Source: Epiperipatus broadwayi
Lineage: Eukaryota; Onychophora; Udeonychophora; Euonychophora; Peripatidae
Direction: 5' to 3'
Length of the DNA: 64,000 nt
Assembly (NCBI GenBank): GCA_028023455.1
Contig: JAQFVV010000001.1
Span: 23,985,401 to 24,049,400, forward strand
In this document: in pieces, positions 36,601-52,858 of the stretch
Layout of the letters: every line of letters begins with the position of its first letter
Numbering within the stretch: position 1 is the first letter of the stretch
Made by a program: the position numbers and the translations under genes
The notes under the pieces: model-generated
What the model saw: the letters and a program-made list of their open reading frames with translations, nothing else
Databases searched by the model: none
Told to the model about the DNA's origin: nothing

Positions 36601-39229
36601 TCTTTTCCTTTTTTTTTTCATATGACAAATATACAAGCATTTATGCTTTATCATCATTATACATTCACACTTTTTTTTTCAATAGTTTCTTATGGGTCAA
36701 AATCATTTCTCTCTTTTTTTAAAAAAAAAATTCCTATAACTGTTAATCTATTATATATGCTAATGAACATATAAATAAAAGCAAAATAAATAAACAATAA
36801 AACAATACACATTGTCCCTTTTGGTTTGAGTTTCTTTGAAGCTCAGTCTAAATACTTGATACTTGACAGAAAACATGTATGTATTGTCCACAAACACCAA
36901 TTACCATTTCAGCCCACTGCCTTGGAGAACATATATCTTATAGAGACACACATAAAATTCTTTTCATTCAAGATGTAGTTACATTGATCGTGATAATTAA
37001 AACTGTTGAGAATTAGTCCTGCAGATTTCTTTCACGTTTTTAAATACTTTTCTTTCCGGGTTCGAATTCAGATGCTTGATTTCACATTTTAGTCTATAAC
37101 TTTAGTTTTTCTAATTTTCATCATTTTTTTCTTTTAGTTTCTTTCAGGAGAAAAAAAATTTCAAATGAAATAGTGACCTAGATGCTCTTTTTTTTTAACT
37201 ATATTCTTAGGTTGGAGTCTCAATTAAAAAAATTTACTAATAAGACTGATGAGTAGTTAACTAACTTTATATTAAAGTCTGATCATTTCTCAGAGTTTTA
37301 TTAACTAACCCATGGATACAATACTGTTTTTGAGATGTCTTCTTTAAACAAACTTTTAACAAACACATATGAAGATCGAGATATTGAGTACAAAACTTTT
37401 TGTTATGAGCTAATTTGGCCATAATTGATCACGGAGAGAGAAAATTATACACCATTTATAATTGAATTAGCACTTCATCTTTAAGTAATATATACACACT
37501 TCTTAACAAGTTGAGTCCATTGCTGTCTCAGAGAGAGAAAACGATCAGAGAAAATGGTCAGATACTGAATTAGCAAGGGAAGTCCCCCCTTTATTTTCCT
37601 TAGCTTTTATAAGGGAAAAAACCACCTGCAAATTTGCCTTTTCCCATGCTTTATTTTATCTAATTTATGATTCTCCAAGGTCAATCTTTGACCCCAGTTG
37701 TTAAATGTTGGTTTATTACCTTCAGTTATGATTTCATTTTAATTTCTTCTTTTTTAACACATTTTACACCACTTTGATTTATGAGAACTATTAAAAAAAT
37801 ATATAGAATTACTGGTATTTTATAAAACTGATATTATATGAATAAATCTCTTCTTTAAAACATAAATCAAATTTAGAACTGAAAACAATAATCAATTCCT
37901 GTAAAATCCATACAAAATAAATTCATTTTACATTATACTATCAAATAATCTAGAGTACAATGTGTAAATTTCCATTAAAAAAATCTACATATGCATCGTA
38001 TTTGCACATATGCATTCATAAACTCACAATACTAAATTGTGACTGCTTGTTCATATTCATCTCAGTACAAAATATCTTTTATTCATATTACTACAAAATA
38101 TCTCCTAATTTCCTAAAATTTTAAACCTATTCTCATGCAAAGAACTGTCAAATAACAACAAGTTCAATTTCAATCTGTATTAACATTTTTATTCATAAAT
38201 ATTATGATTCACAAAGTCCTTTCTGTTTAGATATATAAATCAACATTTTTAAAGTATTTTAGCGTGGGCGATAATCAATCCCCCTTCATTATATAATGAT
38301 ACACTTTAATTTTAAATAAAGCACACCCAGATCTCTCTCTATATGTTAAATTTAAGCCACATGGTTATTAATCTCTCTAAATAAAGGTTTTAACTTTTCT
38401 TATAGTTTTAAAAAAATTTTTTTACTTGGAAATAGTTAAAAACCTAATCCTACTAATTATTTCCCCATCATTAGTTTCTTTCATAAATATATATATATAT
38501 ATATGTTTATAGGCATTGTTTTAATGTGAATATTTTTCATTATTATGTATAACAAAATACTAAAGGTTATGTATATAAAATAAATTTTATATGTGTTTTT
38601 AAAATGTAATAATAAGTATAAAACTAAAATATATCATTATTTATTAATTTAAAAATAATATTACAATTTTAAATAAAAGAAACATTTCTATTGAGCTGGC
38701 ATTTTTCTGTCAGCTCATACTCATACATATATATATACACACATATATTTTGTTAAAATATAAATATCGTTTTATAATACATAATTTTTGAAAAAAAGAA
38801 ATAAATTAACACTTAATTTTAAAATGAAGTTTTTGAGAAGTTAAAATAAATTAGATCAAGATCTTGCATGTTTTTGATAAAGTTTGTCTTTTGTTTAGTC
38901 TTAAAAAAATTCTTAAAGATAGAAGGGAAAAGAAAGCAATTAGTTCTATTGTTGGGGCTTTGTTAGTGAAGGTATTTTATGCTATCTATTACGCTGATCA
39001 ATTGGAATGTTTTTTTGGGACTTTAAAATAAAATATGAAATAAAAGAAGAGAACATTAAAGGTGTGAACTGAGACTTTAAAAAAAAAACTATAAATGACG
39101 GACTTTCCTTTTGTTTAAATTAATTGGATTTCTGCTGAGGTCAATACCTAATCTATAAGTTTAAAATTTGGCTCAGACTCGTCAATAATAAAAATCGTAA
39201 AAATTACATAAAAAAAAAATTAAGAAGAA
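33612..39229. other. Long AT-rich stretch without recognisable features
   Basis: 5.6 kb with no ORF above about 60 codons and no recognised repeat, apart from short (TA)n runs (33757-33770, 38489-38504). The 60-codon ORFs at 33988 and 34797 (minus) have no recognisable content. An unrecognised gene intron is possible. Confidence 0.45.
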
Positions 39230-39440
39230 AGTGCAAAGAGAAAATGTTGAGTGGCTAGATTTAACAAAACTTTCCCTTTTGGGAACCTCTTCCTATTACC
39301 ACCTGGAACTGCCTTGTAAATGCCGGACATAGAGAGCTAGCTGAGGAGAATGAACTGGAAGACCAGGGACAAACCACGATGAATATAAAATGAAATATTC
39401 CACCACACAGGATCTACACTGATTGATCAAGGTAAATAGA
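39230..39440 (+). other. GC-richer block ending in a donor-like GTAAAT
   Basis: About 200 bp richer in G and C than its flanks. It ends GATCAAGGTAAATAG, which has the form of a 5' splice site after AAG. It has no long ORF. It could be an untranslated exon of a transcribed locus, but no partner exon was identified. Confidence 0.2.
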
Positions 39441-40472
39441 CTTTTTTTATTATAATTTCAAGAGACATTTGCGTAATAGAATTTAAAAAAAGAAAGAAAA
39501 GCCTTTACTTCAAATATCTCAAAGTTTCAGAAATAGAAAGGGAGGGATATGTAGTCTTTAAGTAGATATATTTCCTAATGCAAATTAATCCACATTATAT
39601 TGTTTTTTATTATTTTTTTTTTTTTGGGGGGGGGGTTATGTTCTATTAATTAAACTTATCTTTAGTTTCTATGATTGTTGTTTTTATAATGTATAGATAT
39701 GAATAAGAAAAATTGTATACTCGATCTAAGGACAAGTAAAAATTTAAGATAAAAAGATTTAACATTAGAAAGATGAGGTTTGAATGCGTTTGTTTTTAAC
39801 AAATACACTCTTATAGTAAGTCACCCTTGAGTTCACTCATAGTTATATACCATGATATTTGATGAAAATATTGTCTAATTGGTAAAGTGATGGCACATGT
39901 TCTTTCGAGAATGATACATGTTAATTCTTGATTAGAAAGAAAAAGGATCAGGAGGATTTGATTCGACAAGTACGAGGGAAGGGAATAACCAACAAGTAGA
40001 ATAAAGGTATAATAAATATTTTAACAATAGTGAAGTGTCGATTTGTTTTTTTTTTTTGTTTATTATAATTAATGCTTATAATTCATTTTATAATCTTTTG
40101 GTCCATTAAAAGAAAATTATTTTAAGATTGACATTTGGTGATTGCCATTCGTAAATAAATTAACTGTTATTATAGAAATTTTATAATATGGTCTAGGCAG
40201 AAATGCTTGGTGGTGCCCTCGAATGGCCATCGTATGTTGCAATCTCGTGAAATTTAAGAGCATAACAAAATGTTTTGTTACACTATAAAAACTAGTCACA
40301 AATAACTGGAAAAAAATTAAAATAAAAACATTGCTATGGGCACCAACAGAAACTTTTTAAAGTCATCTGCTTTCAAAGAAACTGTGAGGAGAATTGTAAC
40401 ACACTTCATTAATGTGTCTTGTACTAGATAGAAGTCAATAAAACTTTGTAAGGATTTTTTAAAGTTAATATT
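39441..40472. other. AT-rich non-coding DNA
   Basis: Contains a T-run followed by nine or so G (39606-39634). The 60-codon minus ORF at 40117 is not recognisable. Confidence 0.4.
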
Positions 40473-40819
40473 ATGCATTTTACTCTGCAGGATGCTTTCC
40501 CTGACCTATCCAGGATTATAGCTGAATATAGAGCTGTAGACAAAAATATGCCTCAAAAATTAATCTGGATTATGCCAATCTATTCATCATTATTAAATGC
40601 TGGAGAAATAGTTGACAGTTACTTGCACCAAAGGAAAACTAGTTATTTAAAATGATTATCCCATAAAAATTTATTTTGATAAATTAATCCATGAATCTGC
40701 CTATTTCAAATGCTCAGAAGAAAATTGCAATGGAAACTCTCTTAGGAAAAATGCCTTGGAATGAACCAGAAAAAGCTAAAATATTATATTGCCAGCAAGC
40801 ATTAAAATTTAATGAATAA
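40473..40819 (+). pseudogene. Unidentified coding remnant, two ORF pieces
   Basis: The first piece (60 codons, 40473-40655) reads DAFPDLSRIIAEYRAVDKNM. It is preceded by TTTTACTCTGCAG, which looks like a 3' splice site at 40488. The second piece (42 codons, 40691-40819) reads KKIAMETLLGKMPWNEPEKA and lies in another frame. Amino-acid composition is more protein-like than that of neighbouring ORFs. I do not recognise the family. It may be a broken last exon or a transposase end. Confidence 0.3.
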
Positions 40820-41476
40820 TGGTCATGTTTCTTCATTTATGGATACAAAATATATATGTGAGCTTACAAAGATGTGAAGTTTCTATAGCTATCCTCAAAC
40901 ATATTGTAAGTTACAAAGATTTTTTTCCCTCTCACATATGATCGCTATATAATTTTCTTTATTGTAAATAAATAAATACATTTTTTTATTATCATTATTA
41001 TTATCATTCTTTGATTAAAGTTATTGTTGTTGTTGCTAATAATTTTATTGTCATTTTTCATCTGAATCAAGCTGATTATTTATTTTGTCAATGTAATAAA
41101 TTATTATGTGGAGGGGGGTAACAATCTGGAAACTTGTTTTTATACATATTCAATTTGATCATTATTTGTGACTAGTACTGATTTGTCAATTAAAAATAAA
41201 TTGTATTCAGTCACTCTACCATGTACACAGTCACCCAATAGTTGTTTTTAAATTCCCCTAGATGAAAAATTAATTTGCAGAATATTGTGTTGCTTTTTTA
41301 GTTTAGTGTCAATTGGTTTATTACCAATTGTTAAAAGGGTGCTTATCATTACATTATATATAAACATGTGTAAATGAAAAGACTAAGGATATAAACATAC
41401 TATAAATAATAAAATATAGATATATATATTAAATTTAAAATAAACAATGTTATTGAATATCTATTAGAATAAACGG
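40820..41476. other. AT-rich non-coding DNA
   Basis: Nothing recognised. Confidence 0.5.
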
Positions 41477-43317
41477 TTGTCTTTTGATAGCCAGTCATGG
41501 CCGCTTGACGATGTCATTTATGTGTTAAAACACATAAAAATGCTGTTTCCATGACCTACACTTATGGCTAAGAAAACAGTTGTGTTTATCTTAGCCTTTG
41601 GAAGCCTACTTGATGGCTTTGCACAGAAATATTATAGCCTGATTTGTGCTTTGTGACACTCTATGCAAATTCACACAATTCACTAATCGTTACCGTATCA
41701 TCTGAAGATGTTTGGATGTCAAGTGGCCACAAGTTTTGATATCTCCATAGCAGAGTAATTTAATTTCTACTTAAATTATGCAGTCTGACTCACTAAGAAT
41801 TGTCATACTATCCCCACCCTTCCCTACCTAACATGGAATTTGCAAAATATTGGGAAAGGGTAGGGCTGAACACATTTCAGCTGAGCTCACATGAAAACTC
41901 ACACTTTTGTGAGAAATTATACATGACAAATAAAATGGCACACAAATTGTGCCACTTACCAATGTCAGTCAGGCTCCTGCAAATGAATGTATTCCATTCT
42001 TAAAAATAAAATTTTAAAGAGGTAGTAGGAAAAAATAAAAGAATCAAAAAATGTCATTAATAGTAAGGACAAAATAGAAATTGAGTAATTAAAATCACCA
42101 TACAGCCAAAAAAAAGTTGCCATACTTTAAATCTGAAAAAATAAAATGAAATATGTAAAAGTATGAAATTTTGATGTTACTGTAATTTTTTTTTTGTGCT
42201 GGTGTATTGAAAGGATCAAAAAATGGAATTAATAGGAAAAGTTTTTTTTTAAAAAATAGTAAAATAGACATCGCGTAATAGAAATAAAGCCCCCTCCCCC
42301 CCCAAAAAAAAATTGACATATAGTCGCTGTCTTTAAAAAAAAAAAGACAATGAAAGTTGAAAAAGTCAAAAGTTTTGATCTTATTTTAATTTTTGGATGG
42401 GAAGTGGGTTGAGAAATACTTTGTCTTCACTGAGACAAAAAATAGAGACCAAAGTTATTTTTTGTTTATTTTTATTTTTAAAATAAGATAACAGAAATTG
42501 GTTTTTAAAATAAAAGTTTTAGCATATCAGCAGTATTCAAATAAAGCTAAAAAAAATATCACTTTATAGGCCAAAAAAAAAGTGGCCATAATTTTTAAAC
42601 AAAAAAGAAAACAAAACTTGAAAAAGTCAAAAGTTTTGATCTTATTTTAATTTGGGGGTTGAGGGTGGATTGAGAAAGACTTTGTAAAAGTTATAGACAC
42701 AAGTTATTTTTTTGGTTGTTTTTATTTTTTAAAAAAGGTAATAAAAATTGATTTCAAAAATAAAAGTTAAAGCCAAAAAAGATCTTACTTTAATTTTTTT
42801 TGGGAGAGTGGGTTGAGAAATACTTTGTCTTCACTGAGCCAAAAGTTACTTTTGGTTTGTTTTTATTTTTTTTAAAAAGTAATAAAAATTGGTTTTAAAA
42901 ATAAAAGTTTTTCTATATCAGCAGTATACAATAAAAGGCAAAGAAAAATTTGTCTTATAGGCCAAAAAAAAGTGGCCATTTTTTTAAACAAAAAAAGAAA
43001 ATGAAACTTGAAAAAGTCAAAAGTTTAGATCTTATTTTATTGGGGGGGGGGGTGTTGAGAAATACTTTGTAAAAATTAGAGACAGAAGTTATTTTTTGGT
43101 TGTTTTCATTTTTAAAGAAAGGTAATAAAAATTGATTTCAAAAATAAAAGTTAAAGTCAAAAAAAAAAAATCGCCCATACTGCCAAAAAAAAAAAAAATG
43201 TAAGAGATCAAAAAAAGTCACCGTATTTTTAAAATTGTGGCCCAATAACATTATATTTTATTGTTTTAACACATAAACAATGCTGACAAGTGGTCATGAC
43301 CAGCTATCAAAAGACAA
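41477..43317. mobile_element. 1.84-kb non-autonomous element with terminal inverted repeats
   Basis: The ends are inverted copies: TTGTCTTTTGATAGCCAGTC (from 41477) and, reversed, TTGTCTTTTGATAGCTGGTC (to 43317). The match extends about 70 bp to TTTATGTGTTAAAAC. No transposase ORF is present; the 67- and 74-codon ORFs at 41800 and 42095 have no recognisable content. The interior combines a single-copy left part with a degenerate minisatellite. The superfamily is not clear and no target duplication was resolved. Confidence 0.6.
42100..43200. repeat. Degenerate minisatellite, ~190-270-bp units
   Basis: Four to five units starting near 42104, 42302, 42571, 42772 and 42960 share CCAAAAAAAAGTGGCC, GAAAAAGTCAAAAGTTT, GATCTTATTTTA, GGGTTGAGAAATACTTTG and AATAAAAGTT. 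The units alternate between longer and shorter versions. Confidence 0.65.
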
Positions 43318-44263
43318 ATGAATAAACTTAATAAAAAAAAAGTTTTCTTTAGCTCTCAATTGCTATGGCTTATAAAAATTACACACTACTGCATACCAAT
43401 ATTTGCCAAGAATTTTATTAGATAATCTTTACTAAAATAAATAATTTTAAGATGTATATATAATTTTATTAATAAAAATGAACTAACACATTTAAGTTTT
43501 CTAAAAAAAATTAAAACACATAAAACTATTATAGTTAATCACTGATTATATAATTTTAGCACTTTTTAATGTATTCTAGACATACTGGAGTTAATGTTTT
43601 CTCTAAGCTGTGTACCGCACAATTGCACAGCAATTTTGAAAGCCAGCACACTGGTCAGAAGCTTCTGCATACTCCAGACATTCTGACATTTGAAATATTT
43701 ATCCATTGTTTTACTTTTAAATACATAATGTTCAATCCAAATAAATAATTTTCATTATGGAGTGTTGGCAGGGAGATTGCTATGGGAATTTTAGTTTAAT
43801 AATGTAGTGTCCCATCCAAAATAATTAAAAATGAATTCCAATACTATTACATTTCAGCCTATATATAGCAGCATGGATACCACACTGCCTTTCCTACAAT
43901 GGCCTTGCCATGGTAGGATGTTATACACAACTGGAACTATAATGAGACATTTTTGTTATTGTAATTTTTTTAAAAAATCATTCAACTTATAAATATTTTA
44001 TTTTAGACACTACAAATGAAGAAAAATGTTCAGCAAGTCAGTCTAATCATCATTTTCAAGTCAACCTAAAAATAAGTAAAATGAATTTAAATATGAATAG
44101 CTCTCCCAATTAATTGAAACTGAAATGTTATCATCATCAAAAATTATAACTAATGCATTAAACTTGGGGATGTTTTTAGTTATCTATATCAGGCACATTC
44201 CAAAAGTGAATTTATTACTGGCAAATAGCCGAATGAAGAACAAACTTTATACTGATTCAGTTC
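43318..44263. other. Non-coding DNA
   Basis: Mostly AT-rich. Two GC-richer patches (43600-43690, 43870-43935) have no ORF. The first, with CTCTAAGCTGTGTACCGCAC, may be a transposon end, but no inverted partner was seen. Confidence 0.35.
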
Positions 44264-44764
44264 ACCATCTCTTATACTAGCACATAATTGTTATTAAACA
44301 AGGCAAAACTCCATACAGTAGTGCTACCCTGTGCCAACCAGAGTAATCAATGAATGCAGAAGGCTTGTGCATAAAATCCTTATCAAGTGCCTACTCATCC
44401 AATATTCCCATACTAATTTCTGGCTTGTCGCCTTCGTCAGTGAGGAGCTTTGAATCTGAGAGCACTGCACCTAGATCTTAGGATTTAATACAACCCTCCA
44501 GCAGCCACCTTTTATCTCTACTTAATTACAAAACTATGAGAATGAAATTGAAAACACAATAATATTTTCAATCTAAGCTCAATAGCTTATATAGTCATAT
44601 GGGTCTGAACTCAGATCAGCACCCATACATTTTGATGTCTTTGGCTTTTTAACAACCATAGCCACCACTATCCTATTAGGCAGAATTGGTGTTAAACCAC
44701 TAAACATCATATGATTACCATCTCTTATACTAGCACATAATTGTTATTAAACAAGGCTAAACTC
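44264..44764 (+). repeat. 48-bp direct repeats flanking a 405-bp segment
   Basis: 44264-44311 and 44717-44764 match at all but one position (ACCATCTCTTATACTAGCAC at the start). The intervening 405 bp is GC-richer and unlike its flanks. This fits insertion with a very long target duplication, or a duplication followed by sequence replacement. Confidence 0.75.
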
Positions 44765-45239
44765 TTAGGAAAATATAAATGTTATGGCTGCTCATTATGA
44801 GATGATATTTCATATTTAGTTCAACAGCATTATGTGGCTCACAGAAAAAATTGTGAAATACATTATGCATGGGAACAGATTCCATTTATTAAGGATATTG
44901 AAACACTTTTAAGGACAATATGTACGATGTTTGGTAGATCACCTTTAAGGATTTAAAAATTTTAAAAATTGGCCAACATTTCAGAAGTAAGATAGGTATT
45001 TAGATATTTCATATTAATTACTCTAGTAATAAATTATAATATTTTAATAAGTTACAGGACAAAACCAGTTACAGAATTCAATGACCTAGTAAATAAATAT
45101 TGTTTTAAAAACCCAGTGTAGTGTAATACGTGAAATGTATGTATATTAAAATTATGTGAAGAGATAAAAACAATATTAAAAAGATATAATGTAATAGAAA
45201 AAATTGAATATTAATTTTAAAAAATATTTAATCAAAGAT
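44765..45239. other. AT-rich non-coding DNA
   Basis: Nothing recognised. Confidence 0.5.
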
Positions 45240-45811
45240 TATGTTCTCCACATCACCCCTGCACCCTTTTATATTTCATCCATCTCACATGTGGTCTCTT
45301 TCTGAGTCTTTTACATTCTCTTCGAATCCTGTTTAAGATTTCAATTGTCCATCTATTGTCATCTCTTCTAGCAATATGTCTAGCCCAACTCCACTTCAGT
45401 TTTTTAATTTTTCAATGAGGTCAGTAACACCTGTTTGTTCTCTTACTCATATATTGCATTTTCGATCTTTTCTTGTTACTCCCAACATGCATCTCCATAC
45501 TTCTTTAAATGGTTTGAAGTCTCTGTATTATTATTCTATTAAGTGTTCAAGTCTCAGATCCATAAGTAAAAATTGGTAAAACACATTTATTAAAAAGCTT
45601 CCTTTTCAAACACATAGGCATATTTCCTTTTAATATCAAGTTATTTCTACCAAAGGCACTCCAACCAAGTTTAATTCTATGATTAATTTCATCCATTATG
45701 TTTCCATCTGTATTAATAATCTGACCAAGGTATTTGTAACTGTTAACTTATTGTAACTTATCATAATCAATCTTTATTGTCATATTTTGAGAAAATCCAT
45801 TAAACATTACT

Positions 45812-46243
45812 TTAGTCTTTTTTAACATTTATTATTAGTCCTACTTTCCTACTTTCATCTGATAACTCCTGTAACATTTCCTGCAGCTCTAAAGCATTAT
45901 TTGCAAAAACAACTATATCATCTGTAAAATCGAAATGACTTAAATAATCTCCATTTACTTTCACTCCTTTAGCTTCCCATTTTAATCCACAAAATACTTC
46001 TTGCAGCACTGCTGTAAAAAGTTTTGGAGATATGGAGTCACCCTGCCTTACACCCTTCTCAATGTTGACTTTCCCAGTATCCTTATGTAATCTAATTGTT
46101 GCTGTTGCATTTTTATAAATATTTTTTAAAATATGACAATATCCTGAATCTATACCTTGATGATCCAATGCTTTAATCACTAAAGAAATGTTTATAGAAT
46201 CAAATGCCTTTTCATAATATACAAATTCAAGACATAATGGCAA
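45812..46243 (-). pseudogene. LINE reverse transcriptase, palm fragment
   Basis: 143 codons: FVYYEKAFDSI (first catalytic motif with altered text), GVRQGDSISPKLFTAVLQEV, then FDFTDDIVVFANNALELQEM. The catalytic pair DD remains, but the usual alanine before it is threonine. It ends in LIINVKKD. The C-terminal tail continues to about 45240 with stops. Confidence 0.85.
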
Positions 46244-46505
46244 CTTATATTCATTTTACCTTTCTATAACTTCTCTCAATAACTGGATATGATCTACTGT
46301 ACTAAAACCACTTTTAAATCCAGCTTGTTCTCTTGGTTTGTGGAAGTCCAATGTTCTCTGTAGACAAGTTGTAATTATCTTGGTAAAAATTTTGTATAAA
46401 ACTGATAAGAGGCTGATAGGTCTGTAATTTCTAATACCTTCTTTATCATCTTTTTTAAATATTAATATTATTACTGCATTCTTCCAATCATCTGGTACAT
46501 CTGTA

Positions 46506-46865
46506 TCATTTAGACATTTGGTATATAACTTTGCTAAAAAAAAATTCTATTTCTTCACCTGCTTCTTTTAATATATCAATTATAATTCCATCATTACCTG
46601 GAGCCTTTGTTTTCTTCATACATTTAATTGCATGTCTAACTTCTTCATTTAAAATTCCAGGCAATTCAGAAGATGTAATAGATATAGGAGGTACTTGCTC
46701 TTTATTACTATATAATTCTTGATAAATGTCTTCTACCCATTTAATGATGTCATCTTTTTTTTTAGTAATAATTCCATCTTTTTTTATTGCAGATATAAAT
46801 TTCCTATCAATACCAAAATGATGTTTTACACTCTTGAGACTTTTATTCTCTTCTACAGCTTTCAC
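46506..46865 (-). pseudogene. LINE reverse transcriptase, N-terminal fragment
   Basis: 119 codons ending the linker and starting the RT. LNEEVRHAIKCMKKTKAPGN (about residues 73-92) then DGIIIDILKEAGEE is the first conserved RT block. The next block (46260-46500) is present in broken frames. Confidence 0.8.
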
Positions 46866-47397
46866 TTGAAAACAATTTGTAAGATCTAATTTAAATTCAT
46901 TACAATGTTTTTGAAGATTAGGAATATCAATTGTAAATATTGTTTTTTTAAATAATTTTTATCTCTCTAATTTTGCATTAACACGTATCTTACATCTTAC
47001 TAATCAATGATCACTTCCTGTGTTAAATTTATTAAGAACATTACAATCTTGAAATATGTATTTTCTCTTAGTCAAAATATAATCCAATTCTGCTGTACCT
47101 TCATTTGGATGAATACATATCCATTTCATTTTAAAATTTTTCTCAAAAAAAGAATTCACAATATAAAGTTTTCTTTTCCTGCAAACTCCACAAGTCTATG
47201 TCCTCTCTTATTTCTATTACCATAATCAAAATTACCTACAGCATTTTCTTCTTTCATTTGTTTAACAATTCTAGCATTAAAATCTCCCATAACAATTTAA
47301 AAATGTTGCTTACTTTGATCAAAAGCCTTTTGTATATCCATATAAAAATCTTCTACTACTTCATCACTATGAGGACTTGCTGGAGCATAAACCTGAA

Positions 47398-47667
47398 TTA
47401 TCTGCACTTGGTATCTGCTATAAGTTGTATAATTAATCTTGCCACTCTGTCCGATACAACATCAATCTCCACAATGTTGTTCTTCCACTTTTTATTTATA
47501 ATGAACCCTACTCCACTTGTATTTCCAATATTTGTGCCTTTACAATAGAGTACATGTCCACTTTTTAAATCAATTGTCTCTTCATATTTTCTTCTAACTT
47601 CACAAAATCCAATAGTGTCCCATTTAATATAAGACAGTTCTTCTAAATTTTTGCAATATTCCTTCAC
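47398..47667 (-). pseudogene. LINE endonuclease fragment
   Basis: 89 codons with WDTIGFCEVRRK (catalytic Glu), SGVGFIINKKWKNNIVEI and VSDRVARLII. Further endonuclease sequence continues at 47280-47180 in another frame (AVGNFDYGNRNKRGHRLVEF), so the domain is split by frameshifts. Confidence 0.8.
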
Positions 47668-47869
47668 TTAAAAGTGATCTGCAGTTGTAAATACATAAGT
47701 AAAAAGTCATCATCAAATGTCAACCTAGATCCACTATCAGGGGATTCTTAGCACCGTCCACTTTCGGCCACCAGCCGCTGCTTTGGTTGGTGACCTTACA
47801 GCCTCCTCGGAATAAGGGCCATGATTTATTTTTGTCTGTCATAATTGTATATATCTATTGGAAAACTAT

Positions 47870-48166
47870 TTATCATTCACACAAACATCCATTCTGTTTT
47901 ATCAGGCAACTGAGAAGAAAGACCATGGTGTTTTTAATCTTAAATTCAGAGGTAAAAATCCAATAAACTCACCACACTGTCTAATGTGTGATGGTGAGCA
48001 GTCCATCCATGTTTGTATACTACATGAATAATCACATAGTAATAACAGCTGCAATGACAATAACATATGGAGTGGACATTAGCAATTTTCTCTGCTCAAT
48101 TCCTTTAAGACCTCCAAAAGGAATCAAAGGCTTTCTATTTAGTTAATAGCAAACTCCTTTCTGCAG
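47870..48166 (+). repeat. Interspersed repeat A, copy 2
   Basis: Related to 10440-10735 in the same orientation, with about 50-60 extra bases in the middle. No coding potential. It is followed directly by repeat B. Confidence 0.55.
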
Positions 48167-48170
48167 CCTA

Positions 48171-48580
48171 GAAGAGTGTATAACTTATTAAATTTGAATG
48201 ATATTGTAATTTATTTTGTTTGTTATAATGGATATTTACATATATAAAATAGATATTGCAGATTAATGGTAAATAGAAACAACTGATTAGGAATAAAGGA
48301 CTCTTGATGATGACTGATAGAGTTGAAAGAAATCTCAAATGTAAATAATAATTTGACAAAAAATTCTATTTCATTAAAGTTCTTTATTCATACGCAATTG
48401 TTATCGTAATTCATTAACCAGCTATATTTAGTTCATTCATATATCCAATGTATATATTTATATTAAACACATTCAATATTTGTTCTTTGAATCTTCATAA
48501 AGTGATGAACTAACTAAGCACTAATATAATTAAACTGATTTTTTAAAAAAGGTAAGAGTAAATCATAATAGTATAAGATA
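48171..48580 (+). repeat. Interspersed repeat B, copy 1
   Basis: About 400 bp matching 60412-60801 in the same orientation, including TTTGAATGATA near the start and CTTCATAAAGTGATGAACTA near the end. Small ORFs in both copies (minus strand) are not protein-like. This copy is not interrupted and serves as an empty-site reference for the hAT insertion in the other. Confidence 0.75.
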
Positions 48581-52104
<3,524 letters not shown>

Positions 52105-52826
52105 ATAATGTGAAAGATTAAAACCTTCAACAGAAGCATCTTAAAAATGCTTATATGACAGCCAATCAGGTGTAATAATGACTGCACGTGGAACTCTCAA
52201 TTCAAGAACACAAGCCAGAACACAAGAAAAAGATGGGACCCACCTTCTTCTCTACTTAAATTTATATATAAATAAGTCAGACTCAAGCATTCCAAACTAA
52301 GAGCATGAAGCTTAAAACATCTTCCCATTTAATTCACTAAATATTATATATAAATAAACAATGCAAAATCTTTCGATATACAATGAAGTAATTTTCAAAT
52401 CTAATAAACCATAGTAACAAATGTAAATATATTATATTTATTAAGTGCTAGCAAATGATCTAATAATAATGTGAAAGGCTAAAATCTTCAACAGAAGCAC
52501 TTTAAAAATGCTTATGTGACAGCCAATCAGATGTAATAATGACTGCACGTGAAACTTTCAATTCAAGAACACAAGCCAGAACACAAGAAAAAGATGAGAC
52601 CCATCTTCTTCTCTACTTAAATTTATATATAAATAAGTCAGACTCAAGCATTCTGAACTAAGAGTGTGAAGCTTAAAACAACTTGACATTTAATTCATTA
52701 AATATATATAAATAATGTGAAATCTTTTGATTTACAACGAAGCAATCTTCAAATCTAATGAAATGATAGTAACAAATGTAAATATATTAAATTTATTAAG
52801 TGATAGCAGATGATCTAATAATTATT
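52105..52826 (+). repeat. Two tandem ~361-bp units, same family as the 8.4-kb inverted repeat
   Basis: Units 52105-52465 and 52466-52826. Each holds ATGACAGCCAATCAG or close variants, then ACACAAGCCAGAAC, an AT block TTATATATAAATAAG, GACTCAAGCATTC and TAAGAG.GTGAAGCTT. The order is CCAAT-like, TATA-like, then a possible start site, as in a core promoter, but no coding sequence follows. The copies at 8425-8848 share the same order. Confidence 0.8.
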
Positions 52827-52858
52827 TTATACATAATAGATTATATACATTATGAACT

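Larger units (their letters stand above)
45240..47820 (-). mobile_element. Second RTE-type LINE, inactive
   Basis: About 2.6 kb on the minus strand with endonuclease, RT and C-terminal tail in order. The 5' part (47690-47820) is GC-richer. It is of a different lineage from the element at 28193: the endonuclease reads IGFCEVRRK and the tail reads ARHIARRDDNRW. Multiple frameshifts and stops disable it. A more decayed relative of its 3' part lies at 57285-57680. Confidence 0.8.

Noticed and set aside
33612-39229. Possible long gene intron
   Set aside because: No exon, splice-site pair or conserved coding segment could be identified on either strand.
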